NCBI GenBank assembly: GCA_021797955.1
Contig: JAJZYV010000162.1
Coordinates: 1 to 5,280, forward strand
DNA length: 5,280 nucleotides
Direction of reading: 5' to 3'
DNA from: Thermoplasmata archaeon
Lineage (GTDB): Archaea; Thermoplasmatota; Thermoplasmata; Thermoplasmatales; Thermoplasmataceae
The translations under genes were made by a program, and so were the position numbers. How positions within the stretch are numbered: position 1 is the stretch's first letter; each line of letters opens with the position of its first letter. Under the pieces are notes generated by a model that had not been told where the DNA came from, did not search any database, and saw nothing but the letters and a program-made list of their open reading frames with translations. Positions 1 to 5,280 of the stretch are shown in pieces.

Positions 1-8
1 GCTGATGT

Positions 9-1457
9 ATGTCCCCAATTGCGTTGATAGCTTACGCACCCATAATTGCTATCATTTTTTATGCAGTACTTGGCTTCCTTTTTGGCGGTTATGCTGAAAA
101 GAAGACATTTTGCATGGTAGTGGCCACCCATCAGGTCATGGGTGTCAGGAGGAGCAGCATATATGAAATGATTCTTGTTAGTATTGCTGTGGCTTCCTTA
201 GGTACTGGTATTCTTGTCGGAATCGGAGCAGTACCTGTTGTCGATGCATATGCCTTTTTGCCCGGAGCAGGTTGGTACACGCTTCTAGGTTCGTTCATAT
301 TTGGATTTGGAATGATGCTGGGTCAGGGATGCATGGTCGGAATGCTGTGGAAATCAGGTTCTGGATATGTAGTAAATTGGGTCGAAATTCTCGGTCTTGC
401 ACTGGGTTCAATAATTTTTGCGTTTCCAGTGTTTAACTGGCTTAATCTCAGTTACTGGTGGAAAGCCAGTGTAACTGCAAACGTTCCAAACTCCAGTCCG
501 GTTAATTACATACCAAATCTTTTAGCTGGAATACCGGCAACATATGGTGCGTTGATTGTGGGGGTTGTGTTTTTCGCTGCAGTGGTGTGGATTGCAATGA
601 TACTCAGAAAGCGTAGAATAAGGGACAATCCTAAAAACGACAAAGGATGGAAATCAATCATAAGATCACCATATTTCAGCGGATTTCTCTTTTCAATGGC
701 CATGATAGCTTCTTTCATATTCGCCGCAGGTCATTCATTCAATTATCTTGGAGTAACCACTCCAGTTGCTCTCTTTTCTCAATATATCCTTTCTCCCGCA
801 GGCATATTTCTTGGAAGTAAGTCGGTGCCAACTAATTGGTATCAGAGCATTCCCATAATCGGCAGTTTTTCATTTTTCATACTAATGATAATTGCAGGTT
901 CTTCTATTTTCTCAATGGCAAGAGGAACTTTCAGAATCAGGTTGCCTTCCGGTTCAGCAAGCAAGCTGGGTGACCTCACCATAGGGTTTACAGGCGGTAT
1001 AATCATAGCAATAGGTGCCAGAATTGCGCAGGGATGCAGTGTTGGCGGTTTCTGGAGTGGACTGGCAGGTCTGTCCCTTTTCGGATTGGTATTTACTGTG
1101 GGAATAATTCTCGGAAGTGTTGCAGGGTATTATGCTTACATATTTCTCAGTTCCAAAATGTCCAGCAAATCTTCAAGAAAGAGCATTGCCAAGGAACCCA
1201 GTTCATGGAGAATCGCACTGACTCAGTACACATTCTCTGTAATTTTTGGTCTGATCCTGATATCAATTGGGATTGAAAGCAAGATAGCAAATGGGCAATA
1301 CAATACTAAAATTCCATCCGCACTGATGGCACAGGAAAGTGAAACCATGGTGATACTTGGGATAGTGGTGATGATGTTAGGTATAATAATTACGACAGCA
1401 CAACATTTTAAGTTAGCTGCAAAAAATAAAATGACAACAACATTAGAGGCAAGGTGA
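9..1457 (+). CDS. YeeE/YedE-family sulfur-compound transporter (thiosulfate-type permease)
   Basis: Polytopic membrane protein of 482 residues with about 11 predicted helices (roughly 3-26, 52-76, 84-103, 122-145, 176-198, 219-242, 281-302, 319-341, 352-380, 402-422, 446-464). The family moves thiosulfate or related sulfur species across the membrane, relayed along conserved cysteines. Two related motifs mark the pseudo-symmetric halves: GQGCMVG around Cys108 and AQGCSVGG around Cys343, each followed by a Trp. A third Cys, at 35 (KTFCMVV), sits after helix 1. These are the only cysteines in the protein, matching the three functional cysteines known in the bacterial thiosulfate transporter YeeE. 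Residues from about 385 form a basic Ser/Lys linker and two extra helices, making it longer than the roughly 330-350 residues usual for YeeE. An in-frame TGA at 3-5 makes ATG 9 the first possible start. Its upstream control region lies outside the window. The exact substrate is inferred. Confidence 0.88.
   Translation: MSPIALIAYAPIIAIIFYAVLGFLFGGYAEKKTFCMVVATHQVMGVRRSSIYEMILVSIAVASLGTGILVGIGAVPVVDAYAFLPGAGWYTLLGSFIFGFGMMLGQGCMVGMLWKSGSGYVVNWVEILGLALGSIIFAFPVFNWLNLSYWWKASVTANVPNSSPVNYIPNLLAGIPATYGALIVGVVFFAAVVWIAMILRKRRIRDNPKNDKGWKSIIRSPYFSGFLFSMAMIASFIFAAGHSFNYLGVTTPVALFSQYILSPAGIFLGSKSVPTNWYQSIPIIGSFSFFILMIIAGSSIFSMARGTFRIRLPSGSASKLGDLTIGFTGGIIIAIGARIAQGCSVGGFWSGLAGLSLFGLVFTVGIILGSVAGYYAYIFLSSKMSSKSSRKSIAKEPSSWRIALTQYTFSVIFGLILISIGIESKIANGQYNTKIPSALMAQESETMVILGIVVMMLGIIITTAQHFKLAAKNKMTTTLEAR
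1452..1457 (+). promoter_or_regulatory. Ribosome binding site AGGTGA for the FAD oxidoreductase
   Basis: AGGTGA lies 4 nt before the ATG at 1462 and matches the archaeal anti-Shine-Dalgarno core (GGTGA). Its TGA is the stop codon of the upstream transporter, so termination and re-initiation are physically joined, which suggests translational coupling. It fixes ATG 1462 as the start. Confidence 0.75.
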
Positions 1458-1461
1458 AGAA

Positions 1462-2658
1462 ATGAAAAAAATTGGAATAATCGGTGGCGGAGCGGGAGGA
1501 TTGATAACGTCTTCTAAGCTCGCAAAGGATCTGTCGGATGAAATTAAGAAAGGAAATGTTTCAATAACTATCTTTGATAGGAAGAAGGAACAGGAATTCC
1601 AGCCAGGATATCTGGAAGTTGCATTCAGGGGAGAGAAGCCTGAAAAAATAAGGAGGGAAACATCTAAGCTGATTGCCCCAGGGGTCAACCACGTCGTAAG
1701 TGACTGCAAGAAGGTGGATCTTGATAATGGTCATCTGGAAACAGTAGATGAGAAAAAATGGGATTTTGACTATCTCGTAATTTCTACTGGATCATCGCCA
1801 GATTACGGTCAGATACCAGGACTGGACAAAGCAAACATGGACTTCCACACAAATGCATCAAAATCAAGTCTCATCTACAATAAAATAAGCGGCATGAGTT
1901 CCGGGAACATAGTAGTTGGTATTGGGGGTCTACCATATAAGTGTCCACCTTCACCGAATGAATCTGCTTTTATGCTGGACGAATTCTTCACCAGGAAAAA
2001 GATAAGGGAAAAGATCAATATCACCTATATTACACCCTTTACAAGGGTTTATTCTGCTGAATCAATAAATAAGGTCATTGAACCGCTTTATAAGAGCAGA
2101 AATATTGAAAGTATCACAGCATTCACTACAGACTCCGTGGATCCGGAAAAAAAGGAAATCATCTCACTGGAAGGTGAAGCAATTAAGTATGATCAACTAT
2201 TTCTGACTCCACCGCATAAGACGGCCGACTTCATTCACGGGACAGAAATGGCGGACGAAGACGGATGGATAAAGACAAACAAGAAAGACCTGCATATAAC
2301 CGACCATGAAAACGCCTTCGCAATTGGCGACACAACAAACATTCCCATATCGAAGGCTGGAGTCGAGGCTCACCTGGAGGGAGTCATTGTGGCAAACAAC
2401 ATAATCTCAGAAATTTCAGGAACGAATGAAAGGTATGAGTTCACCGGAAGAACGCAGTGTTCCATGGAGACTGGATATCACCAGGCCACATTCGTGATCG
2501 GGACATTCGATACTCCTGTAGAGGAAATCAATCCCTCCGTGAAAAACTACATGGAAAAGAAGGTGATGGAAAAGATATACTGGTCTTCCCTGAGCGGTCA
2601 TTATGAATGGTTATTCAAGTACCATTTCAAGAAAGATTACTTCTCAAAGGTCAGTTAA
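1462..2658 (+). CDS. FAD-dependent sulfide:quinone oxidoreductase-like protein (SQR/FCSD group)
   Basis: Soluble or membrane-attached flavoprotein of 398 residues, normal length for the SQR group. N-terminal FAD-binding Rossmann motif GIIGGGAGGL (5-14), with Asp39 at the end of the second strand (ITIFDR); ATG-like motif VISTGSSP (106-113); second FAD motif FAIGDTTNIPISKAGVEAH (286-304), whose SKAG and AH residues are typical of SQR rather than of NADH dehydrogenase-2. Cys161 in YKCPPSPNE and Cys333 in TQCSMETGYH match the redox-active cysteine pair that takes up sulfide and builds a polysulfide chain next to FAD. The third cysteine of many SQRs (near residue 128) is absent; the region reads MDFHTNAS. 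The C-terminus (about 364-392) is rich in Trp, Tyr, Phe and Lys, compatible with peripheral membrane contact. Such proteins are often annotated as NADH dehydrogenase or NAD(P)/FAD oxidoreductase. Substrate (sulfide or another sulfur species) and acceptor (quinone or other) are inferred. It follows the sulfur transporter by 4 nt, in one operon. Confidence 0.85.
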   Translation: MKKIGIIGGGAGGLITSSKLAKDLSDEIKKGNVSITIFDRKKEQEFQPGYLEVAFRGEKPEKIRRETSKLIAPGVNHVVSDCKKVDLDNGHLETVDEKKWDFDYLVISTGSSPDYGQIPGLDKANMDFHTNASKSSLIYNKISGMSSGNIVVGIGGLPYKCPPSPNESAFMLDEFFTRKKIREKINITYITPFTRVYSAESINKVIEPLYKSRNIESITAFTTDSVDPEKKEIISLEGEAIKYDQLFLTPPHKTADFIHGTEMADEDGWIKTNKKDLHITDHENAFAIGDTTNIPISKAGVEAHLEGVIVANNIISEISGTNERYEFTGRTQCSMETGYHQATFVIGTFDTPVEEINPSVKNYMEKKVMEKIYWSSLSGHYEWLFKYHFKKDYFSKVS

Positions 2659-2668
2659 TTCTCATGTA

Positions 2669-2676
2669 TTTTTTTT
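2669..2676 (+). terminator. T-run terminator after the sulfur operon
   Basis: Eight consecutive T residues begin 10 nt after the TAA stop of the SQR-like gene, and a second run of six T follows at 2693-2698. Short T-rich tracts on the coding strand are the usual intrinsic termination signal in archaea, so transcription of the transporter-oxidoreductase unit probably ends here. Confidence 0.6.
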
Positions 2677-2686
2677 AATTATAATG

Positions 2687-2708
2687 CAGAAATTTTTTAA
2701 AATTTCTG
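2687..2708. repeat. Perfect 10-bp inverted repeat downstream of the SQR-like gene
   Basis: The arms CAGAAATTTT (2687-2696) and AAAATTTCTG (2699-2708) are exact reverse complements around a TT centre. In RNA this folds as a 9-bp stem with a 4-nt loop. It lies 28 nt after the stop codon, behind the T-run, so it could stabilise the 3' end or assist termination. It is mostly A/T, which weakens the case for a strong hairpin. Confidence 0.6.
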
Positions 2709-2770
2709 AATATCCATTAATTTTCATATTTCGCTTTTCGCCTTGATCAATTGAGAATATTATTTCCATT

Positions 2771-2783
2771 TTCGTGTCACGAA
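2771..2783. promoter_or_regulatory. Candidate operator palindrome TTCGTG-T-CACGAA
   Basis: A perfect 6-bp inverted repeat around one central base, with GC-rich half-site cores (CGTG/CACG) standing out in AT-rich surroundings. This is the shape of a site for a dimeric regulator. It lies about 23 bp upstream of the distal TATA-like motif and about 144 bp before the DUF3311 start. No regulator is identified and a chance palindrome is possible. Confidence 0.3.
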
Positions 2784-2799
2784 GATATTTCTCGCAATC

Positions 2800-2812
2800 A
2801 TAATGTTTAAGT
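2800..2812 (+). promoter_or_regulatory. Distal TATA-like motif (ATAATGTTTAAGT)
   Basis: Shares 11 of 13 bases with the motif at 2890-2902, including the whole TTTAAGT core. If it is an active TATA box, transcription would begin near 2832-2838 and give a leader of about 90 nt for the DUF3311-symporter operon. Its activity is a guess. Confidence 0.3.
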
Positions 2813-2855
2813 CCAATTACAATTTTAAATTCGCAAAACAGGTAAATTAGGCACT

Positions 2856-2882
2856 CAGGGGAATTGCTAATAAAGTTCCCTG
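2856..2882. repeat. Imperfect inverted repeat upstream of the proximal promoter
   Basis: CAGGGGA (2856-2862) and TTCCCTG (2876-2882) can pair over 7 bp, with one G-U wobble if in RNA, around a 13-nt spacer. It ends 7 bp before the proximal TATA-like motif, where an activator or repressor could bind, and it would lie inside the leader of a transcript from the distal motif. Confidence 0.3.
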
Positions 2883-2889
2883 CATAATG

Positions 2890-2902
2890 ATAACATTTAA
2901 GT
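2890..2902 (+). promoter_or_regulatory. Proximal TATA box for the DUF3311-symporter operon
   Basis: ATAACATTTAAGT has its TTTAA core centred near 2898, about 28 nt before the ATG at 2927. That is the normal archaeal distance from TATA box to transcription start. No Shine-Dalgarno sequence precedes the ATG (the region reads AATTTCTCTCA), so the simplest reading is a leaderless or nearly leaderless mRNA starting at or just before 2927. Confidence 0.55.
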
Positions 2903-2926
2903 AAATGGATGCCTTAATTTCTCTCA

Positions 2927-3142
2927 ATGAATAAATATCTGAAATTTGTTTTGCTAGTTCTACCCTATGCATTCATGACATTTGGGTTTGGAATATATGA
3001 CAGAATAAATCCAGAACTGGGTGGCTGGCCATTCTTTTATTGGTACCAGTTCATGTGGATTTTTATAGCTGCGTTTCTAACATCGACCGTTTACCTGATA
3101 GAAAGATCAGAAGTTAAAAATAAGGGGGCCAGTTCACAATGA
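2927..3142 (+). CDS. DUF3311 small membrane protein, partner of the downstream symporter
   Basis: Small integral membrane protein of 71 residues with two predicted helices (about 5-23 and 39-60) and a short charged tail (ERSEVKNKG). The DUF3311 pattern is clear: a hydrophobic start with VLPYAFM, then INPELGGWPFFYWYQFMWI, in which the G-x-P-F-F-Y-W-Y-Q block is the family hallmark. No biochemical function is established for DUF3311, but the family is typically encoded just before sodium:solute symporters, as seen here, so it is probably an accessory or stabilising subunit of that transporter (inference). Its stop codon overlaps the symporter start by 4 nt (ATGA). ATG 2927 is chosen because the family motif begins soon after it and the TATA-like box is about 28 nt upstream; there is no ribosome binding site. 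Confidence 0.85.
   Translation: MNKYLKFVLLVLPYAFMTFGFGIYDRINPELGGWPFFYWYQFMWIFIAAFLTSTVYLIERSEVKNKGASSQ
3123..3128 (+). promoter_or_regulatory. Ribosome binding site AGGGGG for the symporter
   Basis: AGGGGG inside the end of the DUF3311 gene can pair with the 16S rRNA tail (one G-U pair), 10 nt before the ATG at 3139. The spacing is long, so start-stop overlap coupling may contribute as much as this site. Confidence 0.45.
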
Positions 3143-4665
3143 GTTCATATTTTAATGATCTTGACTACGCTATATTTCTCATAGTGGTTATAGTTGCCCT
3201 TTTCACAGGATTCATAGCTTATCTTTGGAGAAAACCCAAGGATATGAGTGACATTGAGGAATGGGGTCTCGGTGGCAGAAGATTTGGTACAGTAGTTGTA
3301 TGGTTTTTGCTTGGTGGAGATCTTTACACTGCATACACTTTGATTGCAGTGCCCGGAGTAGCAGCAAGCAGTGGATCACTTGCTATGTTCGCCATAACGT
3401 ACGGTATAATGATCTACCCAATCGTATATGCAACAATGCCGAAGCTATATGCAGTATCAAAGAAAAGGCATTACATTACCTCATCTGATTACGTAAGAGA
3501 CAGGTTTGACTCCAAATTGCTAGCAATGCTAATAGGTATCACCGGAGTTGTTGCAGAAATGCCCTACATAGCTCTTCAGGAAGTAAGTATAGGGTATATA
3601 TTCAGGGCAATGGCAGTTCCAGTATCAGTTGCGCTGATTGCAGCTTTTGCGGTTGTTGCTATTTTTACCTTTGTCAGCGGATTAAGGGGGCCATCCTTAA
3701 CTGCAATTCTAAAGGATGCAATAATCTGGGTTGCCGTTCTTGCGGTAATCATCTACATACCCTACAAACTTGGCGGTTTTGGACCAATTTTCAGCGGGGC
3801 CAAATCTATATTTGGCGCTGACACTCCACTAATGGTATCTCCCACACTCAGCCTGGGATACACAACACTTGCCCTTGGTTCAGCCCTTGCCCTATTCCTT
3901 TATCCGCACGGGGTAACAGGAACACTTTCTGCTAAGGACGGGAGAACAATAAAGAGAAATGCATCGCTTCTTCCACTTTACAATGTGCTTTTGCTGATTG
4001 TGGCAATACTTGGGATAGCAGCAGTTACAGTACAGGGAGTGGTCTTTAACGGTAAGGGAACCAACCCGGTATCATCTTTCGCCATACCATACCTGGTCAA
4101 GGATATGTTCCCATCAGCATTTACATCCTTTGTTTACGCAGCAATAGTGGTTGGAAGTGTAGTGCCAGCTTCAATAATGGCAATAGCATCAGCAAACCTC
4201 TTAACAAGAAATGTCTATAAGGAATATATCAACAAAGATGCCTCAGCTAAGACGCAAGCCCTTCTCTCAAGAGTCCTGGTTCTGTTCATAATCGGTGGTT
4301 CTTTGACATTTGCTCTTTTACCTGTCGCTTCAGGGAATATAGTATACCTTCAAACACTCGGAGGTGCTTTCGTATTACAAACGCTCCCTGCGATTTACAT
4401 CTCGCTGTTCACTCGTAAGTTAAGTAAGTGGTCAGTGGGTGCAGGATGGTTGATTGGAGTATCCGCCGCTATTTATGGTGAATACCTGGACAGTTTCAGC
4501 GGTTCAACCCTATTGCCAAAGAGCTTTGACTTCATATATCTCGGTATATTCGCATTGGCGCTAAATGTGGTCACTGTCTTCATAGTGCACGGAATAATGG
4601 CTGGACTACATAAGGTAAAAGACGAGGGAATCATAGACAATGAAGAACTGATTCCAGAAGTCTAA
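3139..4665 (+). CDS. Sodium:solute symporter family permease, MctP/YhjB-like (probable monocarboxylate uptake)
   Basis: Cytoplasmic-membrane secondary transporter of 508 residues with about 13 hydrophobic helices, the normal size and topology of the SSS family (TC 2.A.21, LeuT-like fold). Recognisable blocks in order: GLGGRRFGTVVVWFLLGGDLY (43-63, written in part; the G-G-R then W-F-L-L-G-G-D-L-Y-T-A-Y-T run is typical of MctP-like permeases), ITSSDYVRDRF (113-123), SGLRGPSLTAILKDAIIW (180-197), LYPHGVTGTLSAK (254-266), and VVPASIMAIASANLLTRNVYK (341-361, helix-8 region with small and hydroxyl residues where the family holds its second Na+ site). The last about 17 residues are acidic and cytoplasmic. 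The closest characterised relatives take up monocarboxylates such as lactate, pyruvate or alanine; the substrate here, and Na+ versus H+ coupling, is inferred. It overlaps the DUF3311 gene by 4 nt and shares its promoter. Confidence 0.88.
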   Translation: MSSYFNDLDYAIFLIVVIVALFTGFIAYLWRKPKDMSDIEEWGLGGRRFGTVVVWFLLGGDLYTAYTLIAVPGVAASSGSLAMFAITYGIMIYPIVYATMPKLYAVSKKRHYITSSDYVRDRFDSKLLAMLIGITGVVAEMPYIALQEVSIGYIFRAMAVPVSVALIAAFAVVAIFTFVSGLRGPSLTAILKDAIIWVAVLAVIIYIPYKLGGFGPIFSGAKSIFGADTPLMVSPTLSLGYTTLALGSALALFLYPHGVTGTLSAKDGRTIKRNASLLPLYNVLLLIVAILGIAAVTVQGVVFNGKGTNPVSSFAIPYLVKDMFPSAFTSFVYAAIVVGSVVPASIMAIASANLLTRNVYKEYINKDASAKTQALLSRVLVLFIIGGSLTFALLPVASGNIVYLQTLGGAFVLQTLPAIYISLFTRKLSKWSVGAGWLIGVSAAIYGEYLDSFSGSTLLPKSFDFIYLGIFALALNVVTVFIVHGIMAGLHKVKDEGIIDNEELIPEV

Positions 4666-4692
4666 TTTTTTAAAATATTATTTTTTTTAAAA
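4666..4692 (+). terminator. Double T-run terminator in the convergent spacer
   Basis: TTTTTT (4666-4671) directly after the symporter stop and an eight-T run (4681-4688) form a strong plus-strand archaeal termination signal. TTTTTTAAAA occurs twice (4666-4675 and 4683-4692). On the minus strand only four-T runs are present, so the signal for the convergent mtnA gene is weaker. Confidence 0.6.
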
Positions 4693-4694
4693 GG

Positions 4695-5280
4695 TCAGTC
4701 TCGCATAAAGAGATCTGCCTGAATAGATTTTTTAATTTCTCCAATCTTTGAAGGTTCGAAAAGACCATATTCCGTTATGAAAGCCGTTACGTATTTGGAA
4801 GGGGTGACATCAAAGGCTGGATTCCTTGCTTTGCTGGTATTTGGCCCAATATTTTTCTCATTCACGATCAGGACTTCCTCCTCACCTCTTTCTTCAATTG
4901 GTATTTCCTCCCCATTTTTAATATTAAAATCGAACGTTGTTCCTGGTGCTGCAACATAAAATGGAACTTTGTTTTCCTTTGCTAAAACTGCCTTTTCATA
5001 TGTTCCGATCTTGTTTGCAAAGTCTCCATTGGCGCATATTCTGTCAGCTCCAACTATCACCAGGTCTACCTCCCCTTTTTTCATAAAATATCCTGCAGCA
5101 TTGTCTGCTATAATTGCGTGATCAATCCCCTCCTGTCCAAGTTCCCAAGCAGTGAGTCTTGCTCCCTGGAGCCTTGGTCTCGTTTCATCAACAAAAACAA
5201 ATATATCCTTTCCCTCTTCTTTTGCAACTCTCATTGGAGCCAGGGCAGTTCCCCAGTCAACAACGGCCAGTGCACCAGCA
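4695..5280 (-). CDS. mtnA: S-methyl-5-thioribose-1-phosphate isomerase, C-terminal part (runs off the window)
   Basis: Cytosolic enzyme of methionine salvage that isomerises 5-methylthioribose-1-phosphate to 5-methylthioribulose-1-phosphate; eIF2B alpha/beta/delta-like fold. The gene is cut by the right edge: 194 residues are visible and about 155 N-terminal residues are missing for a usual 340-360. The reading frame stays open from the internal Met at 5234 to the edge, adding [15 protein letters not shown], which matches the family block CNAGALA. Other blocks: [61 protein letters not shown] and NPAFDVTP. The catalytic Asp is in GAD, codon 5045-5043. If Cys-Asn precede the first visible Ala, that Asp lies 80 residues after the catalytic Cys, the same spacing as Cys160-Asp240 in Bacillus subtilis MtnA. 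The related ribose-1,5-bisphosphate isomerase is less likely given the GADRI-NGD-ANKIGTY and FYVAAP blocks. Convergent with the symporter, with no operon partner visible. Confidence 0.92.
   Translation of the reverse strand, partial: AGALAVVDWGTALAPMRVAKEEGKDIFVFVDETRPRLQGARLTAWELGQEGIDHAIIADNAAGYFMKKGEVDLVIVGADRICANGDFANKIGTYEKAVLAKENKVPFYVAAPGTTFDFNIKNGEEIPIEERGEEEVLIVNEKNIGPNTSKARNPAFDVTPSKYVTAFITEYGLFEPSKIGEIKKSIQADLFMRD

Larger units (their letters stand above)
2659..2926. other. Intergenic control region between the sulfur operon and the symporter operon
   Basis: A 268-bp AT-rich stretch with no supportable gene on either strand and no tRNA-like or recognised riboswitch structure. Its left end holds termination signals for the sulfur operon. 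Its centre and right hold inverted repeats and TATA-like motifs for the DUF3311-symporter operon, listed separately. Confidence 0.7.

Noticed and set aside
506..718. Minus-strand open frame of 70 codons inside the transporter gene
   Set aside because: Antisense to the helix 5-6 region of a clear membrane protein; no family resemblance or ribosome binding site.
1034..1276. Plus-strand open frame of 80 codons within the transporter gene
   Set aside because: Out-of-frame shadow of the real gene; its Cys/Trp-rich, unordered composition is typical of a wrong frame.
1443..1709. Minus-strand open frame of 88 codons across the transporter-oxidoreductase junction
   Set aside because: Antisense to the conserved FAD-binding N-terminus; no recognisable motif.
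2416..2601. Minus-strand open frame of 61 codons within the oxidoreductase gene
   Set aside because: Shadow of the real gene; no supporting motif.
1462..2658. Annotation as type II NADH dehydrogenase
   Set aside because: The CPP-motif Cys161 and Cys333 pair plus the SKAG-AH second FAD motif fit the SQR/FCSD group better than NDH-2.
2743..2753. TTGATCAATTG overlapping small palindromes as an operator
   Set aside because: Short, AT-rich and overlapping palindromes of this size are expected by chance in this composition.
2849..2914. AGGCA and TGCCT as long-range inverted arms around the promoter
   Set aside because: Only 5 bp, spaced by more than 50 bp; no better than chance.
3261..3488. Plus-strand open frame of 75 codons within the symporter gene
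   Set aside because: Out-of-frame shadow of the conserved early symporter motifs.
4777..4959. Plus-strand open frame of 60 codons opposite mtnA
   Set aside because: Antisense to conserved MtnA sequence (NPAFDVTP to VAAP); no independent support.
4695..5234. mtnA as a complete 179-residue protein starting at the Met at 5234
   Set aside because: The frame stays open to the window edge and the extra 15 residues match the MtnA block after the catalytic Cys, so this Met is internal and the gene is simply cut off.

Overview
The window looks archaeal and most resembles Thermoplasmata (an inference from style, not from a marker gene). Arginine is written almost entirely with AGA/AGG, isoleucine often with ATA, ribosome binding sites are of the GGTGA/AGGGGG kind, one operon appears to start with no leader behind a TTTAAGT-type TATA box, and genes end in short T-runs. 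It holds four complete protein genes and one partial gene. There are no RNA genes, insertion sequences or CRISPR arrays.

Positions 9-2658 form a two-gene plus-strand unit. A YeeE/YedE-family membrane transporter (sulfur transport, thiosulfate-type) is followed 4 nt later by a soluble FAD disulfide oxidoreductase of the sulfide:quinone oxidoreductase / flavocytochrome c sulfide dehydrogenase group. The ribosome binding site of the second gene overlaps the stop codon of the first. Together they suggest uptake of a reduced sulfur compound (or polysulfide traffic) coupled to flavin-based sulfur redox chemistry. The promoter lies left of the window.

Positions 2659-2926 are a 268-bp AT-rich gap. 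It carries a T-run terminator, a perfect inverted repeat, a compact palindrome (TTCGTGTCACGAA), a TATA-like motif repeated 90 bp apart, and an imperfect inverted repeat just upstream of the proximal TATA box.

Positions 2927-4665 form a second plus-strand operon: a 71-residue DUF3311 membrane protein overlapping by 4 nt (ATGA) a 508-residue sodium:solute symporter of the MctP/YhjB-like monocarboxylate permease type. This pairing recurs in many prokaryotes and points to organic-acid uptake.

From 4695 to the right edge, on the minus strand, is the C-terminal 194 residues of S-methyl-5-thioribose-1-phosphate isomerase (MtnA, methionine salvage), convergent with the symporter across a 29-bp T/A-rich spacer. 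I see no clearly new system. The most interesting parts are the three-cysteine transporter with its extra C-terminal membrane pair, the two-cysteine SQR-like partner, and the structured control region before the symporter operon.
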